From Bryobacterales bacterium (GTDB lineage Bacteria > Acidobacteriota > Terriglobia > Bryobacterales > Bryobacteraceae), in the NCBI GenBank assembly GCA_025456495.1, contig JALOKO010000195.1, positions 1 through 7,175 of the forward strand: a stretch of 7,175 nucleotides of DNA. The letters are read 5' to 3'. The notes under the pieces are model-generated. The model was not told where the DNA came from. It searched no databases and saw nothing but the letters and a program-made list of their open reading frames with translations. This document shows, piece after piece, positions 1 through 5,279 of the stretch. A program made the translations under genes and the position numbers. Every line of letters starts with the position of its first letter. Within the stretch, counting starts at the first letter, position 1.

Positions 1-684
1 CGTCACAAACAGATATTTCGACAACTTTCCCTTCAGCAGACCCGCACGGGCTTCATCCAGATATCGTTGCACCCACAGCAGAGCCATCGCCCCCATCGGC
101 GCCACTCGCTGCCGATTTCCCTTCCCGTTGACGGTGGCCAGGCCCAGGTTCAGGTCCACCGAAAGCACCTCTAATGTGCAGAGTTCCGTAACGCGCAGTC
201 CCGTCGCATACAGCGTCTCAATCATGGCGCGATCACGCACGCCCGCCGCGGTGGAGGTATCCGGCGCCTCCAGCAGTCGGGCAAGGTCGTCCCGGCTGAG
301 CAACTTTGGCAGTGACTGCCAGGGCTTGGGGTTCGGCAGCAGCGCCATGGGATCCTGATCCATTCGCCCTTCCCGCAGTTGATGCAGAAAGAAGTTACGC
401 AGGGTGGTGATGTGCCGCGCGATGGTGCGACTGGATAAGCCGCTCTGATAGAGGTGGTCTACGTAACGGCTCACCGTGTCTGAGCTACGCCAATCCACCG
501 TGCCCCCGTCCGGAGACGTGCCAGGCCCCGGCCCGGACTTGGCGCGTAGGTACTGGTCGAACCGGTCAAGGTCCAAGGTGTAGGAAGCAATGGTGTTTGC
601 CGACAGGCCTTTATCTACCCTGCAATAAGCAAGATAGGAGCGGATCAACGCGGCCGTCAGCCCGGTTTCGCCCATTTGGTCCAT
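1..684 (-). CDS. xerD: Tyrosine recombinase, XerD-like (3' end beyond the window)
   Basis: Site-specific recombinase of the XerC/XerD type. In the known family these proteins cut and rejoin DNA at dif to resolve chromosome dimers in the cytoplasm. The frame is open from the ATG at 684 to the left edge: 228 residues, about three quarters of the usual ~300. Residues 10-105 match the N-terminal SAM-like core-binding domain (RSYLAYCRVDKGLSANTIASY, then TIARHITTLRNFFLHQL). The catalytic domain starts near 128 (KLLSRDDLARLLEAP). RDRAMIETLYATGLRVTEL carries the first catalytic Arg (R164), and GKGNRQR the catalytic Lys (K188). The HxxR, His/Trp and Tyr nucleophile would lie outside the window. No in-frame start lies just upstream of 684, and no good Shine-Dalgarno is visible; Met4 is an alternative start. 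A Gly/Pro/Ser-rich stretch at about 50-68 looks like a family-variable insertion. XerD is preferred over XerC or a phage integrase from the overall wording and the lack of phage genes, but XerC is not excluded. Confidence 0.9.
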   Translation of the reverse strand, partial: MDQMGETGLTAALIRSYLAYCRVDKGLSANTIASYTLDLDRFDQYLRAKSGPGPGTSPDGGTVDWRSSDTVSRYVDHLYQSGLSSRTIARHITTLRNFFLHQLREGRMDQDPMALLPNPKPWQSLPKLLSRDDLARLLEAPDTSTAAGVRDRAMIETLYATGLRVTELCTLEVLSVDLNLGLATVNGKGNRQRVAPMGAMALLWVQRYLDEARAGLLKGKLSKYLFVT

Positions 685-735
685 GATACAATACGGGGCA
701 AATTGTTCGGCGTTCCCGTCGTTTAGGTTGCCTGA
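685..735. promoter_or_regulatory. Divergent gap with a plus-strand -10 box
   Basis: The 51-base gap between the recombinase gene and the divergent hypothetical gene holds TACAAT at 687-692, a five-of-six match to the sigma-70 -10 box. It would start a plus-strand transcript near 699, about 36 bases before the TTG start at 736. No convincing -35 box is seen 16-18 bases upstream, where the sequence would lie inside the recombinase gene. The same strand has AGG at 725-727, eight bases before the TTG, as a weak ribosome binding site. The recombinase promoter is not evident. Confidence 0.4.
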
Positions 736-1224
736 TTGCAAAGCTCCACAGCCAAGAAAGTTGTCGTCCATCGCTACCAGCGGGAACCGGTGCTTGGCTA
801 CGTCCACCCGAACGCATTTCTGCACCCCGATGGCGCGGAAGTGCTTCTGCCTAATGGAGTTCTACAGCGTTTGTCCTATGCTGAGATCAAGCAGATCTGG
901 TTTGTGAAAGATTTCGATGCAGGTCGCGCGCAACCCGACCAGCGGACGTTTCAATCCAGGCCCAAATTGGAAGGCCTCTGGGTGCGCGTGGACTTTCTGG
1001 ATGGGGACATGCAGGAGGGCGTGCTCGCCAACAACCTTGTCGCCACGGATGGCGCGGGCTTCACCATCACCCCTCCCAACTCCGCCGGCAACACTCAACG
1101 CATCTTTGTGCCCCGTGGGGCCATCCGGGCGCTCACCGTCCTGGCAGTGGTGGGTTTGCGGACGACCAAGAAGCCGAAGGTCGCGCTATCCGATGGCCAG
1201 CCCAGCTTGTTCACTGAAGAGTAA
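736..1224 (+). CDS. Hypothetical beta-rich protein, two-repeat (possibly DUF6982-like)
   Basis: A 162-residue protein of unknown function. The sequence alternates hydrophobic and polar residues, suggesting beta strands, with no signal peptide, membrane segment or enzyme motif, so it is probably cytoplasmic. Two halves look alike. Residues 8-60 (KVVVHRYQREPVLGYV, then QRLSYAEIKQIWFVKDF) parallel residues 81-140 (LWVRVDFLDGDMQEGVLANN, then QRIFVPRGAIRALTVLAVVG). Each opens with a V-x-V strand, has a Gly about ten residues later, and closes with QR, a strand and an Ile-rich strand. The C-terminal tail is polar and ends PSLFTEE. The wording resembles acidobacterial proteins I recall under the name DUF6982; this is memory, not a search. 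The start is TTG at 736, immediately after an in-frame TGA at 733-735, so no longer form is possible; GTG at the PVLGYV stretch is a later but less likely start. It ends 19 bases from the convergent SirB1-like gene. Confidence 0.8.
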   Translation: MQSSTAKKVVVHRYQREPVLGYVHPNAFLHPDGAEVLLPNGVLQRLSYAEIKQIWFVKDFDAGRAQPDQRTFQSRPKLEGLWVRVDFLDGDMQEGVLANNLVATDGAGFTITPPNSAGNTQRIFVPRGAIRALTVLAVVGLRTTKKPKVALSDGQPSLFTEE

Positions 1225-1236
1225 GAAGCTGCTTAC
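1221..1236. other. Weak hairpin between convergent genes
   Basis: GTAAG and CTTAC form five-base arms around a six-base loop, overlapping the stop codon of the hypothetical gene and lying just before the end of the SirB1-like gene. There is no T-run on either strand, so it is a poor intrinsic terminator. It is the only structure in the 19-base convergent gap. Confidence 0.2.
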
Positions 1237-1243
1237 GCAGGGG

Positions 1244-2131
1244 TCAGTTCAACTGAGAGCGCATCATCCGCGCAAGTTCCAGTTGATGCTGGACGGCTTT
1301 CTTCAGGTTGTTGTCGGGGGTGAGTTGGAGAAAACGAAGCAGATCGCGCTCGGCGCCGGAATAGAGGTGCAGGTTCATCTTGGCCATCGCGCGGGCGAAG
1401 TATTCCTGAGCGTTACCGGGGTCAGCCAAAAGCAGTAAGTCCAGTACCTGCAAGAGTTTTCGATTCGCCTTTCGCGTGATGTAGATACCCCGAAGGTTGT
1501 TCAGCATGCGGACGAGAATGGTGCGCGCATTCACCGGATCCAGAACGGCGGGCCTTTCCGCATAGTCGATCCCGGTCATTTCCACTCCCATGGCAAAGCA
1601 ATCCGCACTGCTGAGAAGCCGTCCCCGGTGGAAGACATCCACGTACTCCCGGAAGCCGACATCGTCCACCCGCACCAGAAAGTGGCCCGGGAAGCCGATT
1701 CCATGGACAGTTCGCCCCAATCGGCGGGCCAGCTCCATATAGACCACTGACAGCGTAATGGGGATTCCGGTGCGCCTGTCCATCACCTCGTTCAGGAAGC
1801 TGTTCGCGGGGTTGAAGTAGTCATCGGCGTTACCGTGAAACCCCAGGTGATCAAAGAAGAAGGAGTGGAACTCGCGCACAAAGGAATAGCCTGCTAACCT
1901 GTCAATCGGACCTTGACGGAGTTCGGCAGCCCAGGCGTCCAACTGGTGCAGGTAGGGCTGGCAATCGAAGCCAGGGCTCTCCAGGTGGACGATCTCCAGC
2001 GCTGCCCGATCCAGCGTTTCCAGCGCGTTCAGGACGCAATCCGTCCTGGGCGCGAGCGCCGCTGGTCCGTCAACATCCGGAAGCCGCAGCATGTTTTTGA
2101 GAACGTCCACAATGGGTTCGGGAAGGGACAT
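1244..2131 (-). CDS. SirB1-family transglutaminase-like/TPR protein
   Basis: A 295-residue cytoplasmic protein of the SirB1 family (transglutaminase-like core 2 plus a tetratricopeptide-like C-terminus). Its molecular function is not established in most bacteria. An N-terminal helical part at about 60-110 (LRQGPIDRLAGYSFVREFHS, then FFFDHLGFHGNADDYFNPAN) precedes the family core: SFLNEVMDRRTGIPITLSVV, YMELARRLGRTVHGIGFPGH (His150) and YVDVFHRG (Asp165). The position of the nucleophilic Cys in true transglutaminases is occupied by the GIPITLS stretch, which has no Cys, so catalysis is doubtful; this is common in the family. Residues about 203-290 are helical and TPR-like (DLLLLADPGNAQEYFARAMA, RDLLRFLQLTPDNN). 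The ATG at 2131 is preferred over the longer frame from 2239: homology begins soon after it, and a likely -10 box at 2168-2173 would put transcription start downstream of the longer start. A purine-rich GGGGGGAAGG lies 19 bases upstream, too far for a normal ribosome binding site. Confidence 0.88.
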   Translation of the reverse strand: MSLPEPIVDVLKNMLRLPDVDGPAALAPRTDCVLNALETLDRAALEIVHLESPGFDCQPYLHQLDAWAAELRQGPIDRLAGYSFVREFHSFFFDHLGFHGNADDYFNPANSFLNEVMDRRTGIPITLSVVYMELARRLGRTVHGIGFPGHFLVRVDDVGFREYVDVFHRGRLLSSADCFAMGVEMTGIDYAERPAVLDPVNARTILVRMLNNLRGIYITRKANRKLLQVLDLLLLADPGNAQEYFARAMAKMNLHLYSGAERDLLRFLQLTPDNNLKKAVQHQLELARMMRSQLN

Positions 2132-2227
2132 CCGGGGCGAGGCCTGTGCGCCTTCCCCCCTCTTTCCGTTATACCCCGGAGTGGCCGCTTGTGCCTGTAC
2201 AAGTTGGGAACGAAGCGCAGGTTTGGC
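2132..2227. promoter_or_regulatory. Divergent promoter region, SirB1-like gene and glycosyltransferases
   Basis: A 96-base gap between divergent genes. On the minus strand TATAAC (2173 to 2168) matches the -10 consensus at five of six positions and would give a leader of about 30 bases before the ATG at 2131; the -35 box is poor. On the plus strand TACAAG at 2198-2203 is a weaker -10 candidate for the glycosyltransferase pair. It sits in an imperfect inverted repeat, CTTGT-N6-ACAAG (2188-2203), that could bind a regulator. AGG at 2219-2221, six bases before the ATG at 2228, is a plausible ribosome binding site. Confidence 0.35.
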
Positions 2228-3400
2228 ATGGGGAACCACCGCATGAAAAGCGATTCCCGCATTCCGCGGCCCATCCGCCTGGCGATTCTGATGGAGGCCG
2301 CTTCAGTGACGGGGCCTGCCAAGAACCTGTTTGCCTTCCTCCAAAACGCGGGGGACCAGTTGGATCCACTGCTCATCACGTTCGTCCGCCATTCGTCAGC
2401 AACCATGTCAGCGCCGTCCAATTTGTTTCTGGACGCCGCCCGGGAGCGGGGCATCCGCGTGGCGCCCATTGCCGAAGGCTTTCGCTTCGATCCTCGCGTT
2501 CTGCCTCCATTGCGGAGCGTACTCGCAGAGTTTTCCCCGCACATTCTGCAAAGCCACAACGTAAAGTCGAATTTCTTCGTGCGCGCCCTCGGGCTGCACC
2601 GGAAGTATCCCTGGGTGGCCTTTCACCACGGCTACACCAAGACCAGCCGCATGATGGAGGTCTACGACCAGTTGGACCGGTGGTCGATGCGTGGCGCGCG
2701 ACGGGTGGTGACGGTGTGCGGTCCTTTCGTGCAGCAATTGACGGATGTCGGGATTCCCCTTGAAATGATCTGGATGCAACACAACTCCGTGCGTCCCGCG
2801 CCGGAGGTGGATCCCGGCGAAATCGCGGCCTTACGCGATCAACTCGGCATTGCGCCAGAGGAACAGGTAGTGCTGACGGTGGGCCGCCTCTCCAAGGAAA
2901 AAGCGCAGGATGACCTCGTGCGCGCTGTGGCGATGCTGAAGCCTAGGCAGCCCCGCTTGCGCCTCGTGCTGGTGGGCGAAGGGCCGCAGCGGGAAGCCCT
3001 CGGCGCACTCGCCAGCCAATTGGGTCTCACCGACATCGTCTTTGCCGGTCTGCGTACCCAGGTAACTCCTTTTTATGCGATGGCTACGGTGTTCGTTCTT
3101 CCTTCACACAGCGAGGGATCGCCCAACGTCATCCTGGAGGCGATGGCCGCCGGAACCCCGATTGTGGCGACTTCCGTCGGTGGCGTGCCGGAGTTGGTGG
3201 AACACCAGCGACATGCCTTATTGGCCCCACCCGCCCAACATGAGGCACTCGCGCAAGGAATTGCGCAGGTGCTTGAGGATGCCCAACTACGAAAGCGCAT
3301 CACTGCGGCCGCACGCTCCCGCATCACCGAATCGTTTACCCCAGAGGCGTACTGCTCGCGATTGCTGGCCTTTTACCAGGAGCTTCTAAGTCACCCATGA
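2228..3400 (+). CDS. Glycosyltransferase, family GT4 (GT-B fold)
   Basis: A 390-residue retaining glycosyltransferase that would transfer a sugar from a nucleotide-sugar donor to a glycan or lipid-linked acceptor at the inner face of the membrane; substrate and acceptor cannot be read from sequence. The N-terminal acceptor domain starts at about 17 (IRLAILMEAASVTGPAKNLF) and includes HILQSHNVKSNFFVRALGLH and VAFHHGY. The C-terminal donor domain is classic GT4: VVLTVGRLSKEKAQDDLVRA at about 214-233, LRLVLVGEGPQREAL at 244-258, and SEGSPNVILEAMAAGTP. The last contains the EX7E pair Glu296 and Glu304 that contacts the donor sugar. Length is normal. The open frame extends back to 1913, but that part is antisense to the SirB1-like gene and has no glycosyltransferase features. 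ATG 2228 has AGG six bases upstream; ATG 2243 (385 residues) is an equally possible start. Its TGA overlaps the ATG of the next gene, implying co-translation. Confidence 0.93.
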   Translation: MGNHRMKSDSRIPRPIRLAILMEAASVTGPAKNLFAFLQNAGDQLDPLLITFVRHSSATMSAPSNLFLDAARERGIRVAPIAEGFRFDPRVLPPLRSVLAEFSPHILQSHNVKSNFFVRALGLHRKYPWVAFHHGYTKTSRMMEVYDQLDRWSMRGARRVVTVCGPFVQQLTDVGIPLEMIWMQHNSVRPAPEVDPGEIAALRDQLGIAPEEQVVLTVGRLSKEKAQDDLVRAVAMLKPRQPRLRLVLVGEGPQREALGALASQLGLTDIVFAGLRTQVTPFYAMATVFVLPSHSEGSPNVILEAMAAGTPIVATSVGGVPELVEHQRHALLAPPAQHEALAQGIAQVLEDAQLRKRITAAARSRITESFTPEAYCSRLLAFYQELLSHP

Positions 3401-4371
3401 ACCAGCCGGAGCAAGCCCCGATCGTGTCCGTCGTCGTGCCGCTCTACAACAAAGCGCCCTACGTACACCGCAGCCTGGATTCCATTCGCCGGCAGAGCAT
3501 TGCCAACATCGAGGTGATTATCGTCAACGACGGATCGACGGATGACAGCGTCTCCGTCGCCCAGTCCCTGATTGCCGATGATCGTCGCTTCCGGATCGTC
3601 AGCCAAGCCAATGGCGGCCCGGGCACTGCCCGCAATCGAGGGGCGTCGGAGGCGGTTGCCCCCTGGATCGCCTTTCTGGACGCAGATGACGAATGGGATG
3701 AGCAGTATCTGGAACTTAGCCTTGCATTCGCCGCCCGGTTTCCTCAGGAACCCGTGGTAGTTTGCTCTGGCCACTGGCTGAACGGAAAAGACAAATCCAC
3801 CGAGAGGCTTTGGCGCGGACGCGGTCTTGACGACGGACTGGTGATGCTGAACGCCGATACTGACCCTCAGTACCTCGCGCACCTGATTGCTTTTCTGTGG
3901 CCGTGTTCGCTCATCATCCAAGCGGAAGCTGTTCGGCGATGGTCTGGCTTCTACGAAAACCGTTGCGTCTACGGTGAGGATTCCTACCTGTTCGTCAAGC
4001 TTGTTCTGAGGGAATCCGTCGCTCTGCAAATGCGCCCTTTGGCCGTTTACCATACGGAAGCATCCGGCCTCGCCAACAACCTGCGCAGGCGCACACCCGT
4101 TGAGCCGATGCTTACAGACCCGGAACCCCTGCGTGCGGTTTGTCCCCCGCACCTGCAACCACTGCTGGCCAGTTTCCTGGCAGTGCGGGCCTTCCGCCGG
4201 ACAGTGGTGCTGGCCTATTGGGGGGATTGGAGGGCCGCCCGTGCGCTGCGCGCCCGCTTCCGCACCCCGGGCGATTGGCGATTGCCGCATTTCTGGCGGG
4301 CGTTGCTGGCCGCCAATCCACTGGGCGCCGTTGCTGGATTCCTTCTGCGCCAGCTACTGCGCAAGGGCTAG
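3397..4371 (+). CDS. Glycosyltransferase, family GT2 (GT-A fold)
   Basis: A 324-residue inverting glycosyltransferase of family 2. Residues 9-20 (IVSVVVPLYNKA) open the GT-A nucleotide-binding fold, followed by VIIVNDGSTDDS (Asp45 region, binds the nucleotide). GGPGTARNRGASEAVAPWIA follows, then FLDADDEWDE with the DXD-type metal site at 95-98. YGEDSYLFVKL at 192-202 carries the acidic pair usually near the catalytic base. The C-terminal ~100 residues are Arg- and aromatic-rich and probably lie along the membrane, but no clear transmembrane segment is seen, so it is not a GT2 of the polymerising, membrane-spanning kind. It starts within the preceding gene (ATGA overlap at 3397-3400), so the two enzymes are almost certainly coupled. 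With only two enzymes in the operon, they probably add successive sugars to a surface glycan made elsewhere. It ends 24 bases from the convergent lipoprotein gene. Confidence 0.93.
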   Translation: MNQPEQAPIVSVVVPLYNKAPYVHRSLDSIRRQSIANIEVIIVNDGSTDDSVSVAQSLIADDRRFRIVSQANGGPGTARNRGASEAVAPWIAFLDADDEWDEQYLELSLAFAARFPQEPVVVCSGHWLNGKDKSTERLWRGRGLDDGLVMLNADTDPQYLAHLIAFLWPCSLIIQAEAVRRWSGFYENRCVYGEDSYLFVKLVLRESVALQMRPLAVYHTEASGLANNLRRRTPVEPMLTDPEPLRAVCPPHLQPLLASFLAVRAFRRTVVLAYWGDWRAARALRARFRTPGDWRLPHFWRALLAANPLGAVAGFLLRQLLRKG

Positions 4372-4379
4372 CCCATCCC

Positions 4380-4396
4380 GGCGGGGAGACACCGCC
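4380..4396. terminator. GC-rich hairpin between convergent genes
   Basis: GGCGG (4380-4384) and CCGCC (4392-4396) form a perfect five-base stem with a seven-base loop in the 24-base gap between the GT2 gene and the lipoprotein gene. It could slow polymerase from both sides, but neither strand has a T-run after it, so it is a weak candidate for a bidirectional terminator. Confidence 0.25.
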
Positions 4397-5046
4397 TACT
4401 TCAGGCGCTCCACCAGCTTCCCGGTGAGTTCCGCCTGGGTCATCATGGCCGTCATCAGGTTCATGGAAGCGCAGCCGGGGAACTCCACCGTACGCCGCAG
4501 GAAGTTGTGCGGGGTTTCGCGGGCATAGGCGATGGTGGCGTCGCGCACGGTACGGAATTCCGCTTCTGCATCGGCCTTTGGTTTGGCATCGGCGCTGCCC
4601 GCTGCCCAAGCGCTCTCTGGATACCTCTCCAGGCATGCGGCGGCTGAACTCTGCATCGAGGCGGTGAATTCCTCATACCGCTTCTGCCGCTCTTCCCGCG
4701 AGAGACCTTCGGATTCTTCCATCGGGTGCGCAGCGGTCCCCGGCTTCGAGCCTTGCATCGCTTCCAGCAGTGCCTTTTCTACGCGAACGAGCGTAGCCAG
4801 TCTCGCCGCTGCGGATGGCGACGCCTCCTTGCCAGGCGCGACAAAGGCTTCCGCGGACATGGCCGTGAGCGCGTCCGTCAACTGTTTGCGGGTGCCGTGC
4901 AGTTCGCTCATCACGCGGTCGCGATGCCCGCGCACGGGGGGCGGCTCCACGGCGGTCTCCGGTGGCTTCGGCGCTCCGCATCCAGATGAGAAAAGCGCAA
5001 GGCCGGCAAGCGCCAGGCCACTCAGGCTAAGTAGCAGAATCTTCAT
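4396..5046 (-). CDS. Putative lipoprotein, helical, DinB-like
   Basis: A 216-residue predicted lipoprotein. Residues 1-22 form a signal peptide (MKILLLSLSGLALAGLALFS) followed by SGC, with Cys23 as the lipidated residue. The mature chain would sit on the periplasmic face of a membrane. A Pro-rich linker (25-38) leads to a helical domain of about 175 residues. Its layout, with VMSELHGTRKQLTDALTAMS near the start and NLMTAMMTQAELTGKLVERL at the end, resembles the DinB/YfiT four-helix fold. The His residues that bind metal in DinB proteins are not seen at the end helix, so this assignment is weak. The role is unknown. The ATG at 5046 is chosen because the signal peptide begins there; the frame stays open to 5265, but that extension puts residues ahead of the signal peptide and crosses the probable promoter. 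GGGAA lies six to seven bases upstream as a modest ribosome binding site. Confidence 0.85.
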   Translation of the reverse strand: MKILLLSLSGLALAGLALFSSGCGAPKPPETAVEPPPVRGHRDRVMSELHGTRKQLTDALTAMSAEAFVAPGKEASPSAAARLATLVRVEKALLEAMQGSKPGTAAHPMEESEGLSREERQKRYEEFTASMQSSAAACLERYPESAWAAGSADAKPKADAEAEFRTVRDATIAYARETPHNFLRRTVEFPGCASMNLMTAMMTQAELTGKLVERLK

Positions 5047-5064
5047 GGCAGTTTCCCGAACCCT

Positions 5065-5088
5065 ACTGTAGCAAACGATGGCCCATCG
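5065..5088 (-). promoter_or_regulatory. Promoter and palindrome upstream of the lipoprotein gene
   Basis: On the minus strand TACAGT (5070 to 5065) is preceded by TGC, an extended -10 element, and would start transcription near 5058, about 12 bases before the ATG. No good -35 box is present, which fits an extended -10 promoter. Immediately upstream, in the spacer, CGATGG-C-CCATCG (5076-5088) is a perfect inverted repeat with six-base arms, well placed for a repressor or activator. Confidence 0.4.
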
Positions 5089-5147
5089 GAAAGAAAGCCC
5101 TCTACGGCAGGATGTCCCCTGGCAGAGGATGGGCATAGTCTGGCGAT

Positions 5148-5180
5148 GTGCCGCGGCACGGGAATTCCACACGGCGTGCC
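5148..5180. promoter_or_regulatory. Cluster of GTGCC half-sites upstream of dxr
   Basis: GTGCCGCGGCAC at 5148-5159 is a perfect 12-base palindrome. A third copy of the half-site, in CGTGCC at 5175-5180, pairs with GGCACG at 5155-5160 as a wider inverted repeat with a 14-base gap. The cluster ends about 28 bases before the dxr -10 box, where an activator or repressor could act. No known binding site is recognised. Confidence 0.3.
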
Positions 5181-5208
5181 CGTCTGCTGGATCTTCCCAC
5201 CGGTTCGG

Positions 5209-5214
5209 TACAAT
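5209..5214 (+). promoter_or_regulatory. -10 box of the dxr promoter
   Basis: TACAAT matches the sigma-70 -10 consensus at five of six positions and is followed by a purine-rich stretch. Transcription would start near 5221, giving a leader of about 58 bases. No strong -35 box is found at the usual distance, so the promoter may need an activator. The same hexamer occurs in front of the hypothetical gene at 687. Confidence 0.45.
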
Positions 5215-5234
5215 AAGAGGCGTCCTCCCTACGT

Positions 5235-5250
5235 CGGCAAATCGTTGCCG
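5235..5250 (+). other. Hairpin in the dxr leader
   Basis: CGGCAA-ATCG-TTGCCG forms a perfect six-base-pair stem with a four-base loop, 29 bases before the dxr ATG and inside the predicted leader. No T-run follows, so it is not an intrinsic terminator. It could affect RNA stability or translation. No riboswitch family is recognised. Confidence 0.35.
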
Positions 5251-5279
5251 CATCTCGGCTGACACTGGAACCCAACCCC

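Noticed and set aside
1..684. Phage or integron integrase
   Set aside because: No attachment site, tRNA, phage or cassette genes are seen, and the wording is that of a housekeeping Xer protein.
1245..1255. CAGTT-C-AACTG palindrome at the end of the SirB1-like gene
   Set aside because: It is short, lies within the last codons and has no T-run; chance is sufficient.
917..1438. Open frame of 173 codons on the plus strand
   Set aside because: It overlaps the hypothetical gene in another frame and runs antisense into the SirB1-like gene; its composition is typical of a shadow frame in GC-rich DNA.
1913..2227. N-terminal extension of the GT4 frame by about 105 residues
   Set aside because: It is antisense to the SirB1-like gene, lacks glycosyltransferase features and would leave the real ribosome binding site unused.
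3391..4290. Open frame of 299 codons opposite the GT2 gene
   Set aside because: It is antisense to a gene with clear GT2 motifs and shows no recognisable domain.
4532..5071. Open frame of 179 codons opposite the lipoprotein gene
   Set aside because: It is antisense to a frame with a clear signal peptide and lipobox; Ser/Ala-rich shadow composition.
5047..5265. N-terminal extension of the lipoprotein frame by 73 residues
   Set aside because: It would bury the signal peptide inside the protein and translate through the likely promoter.
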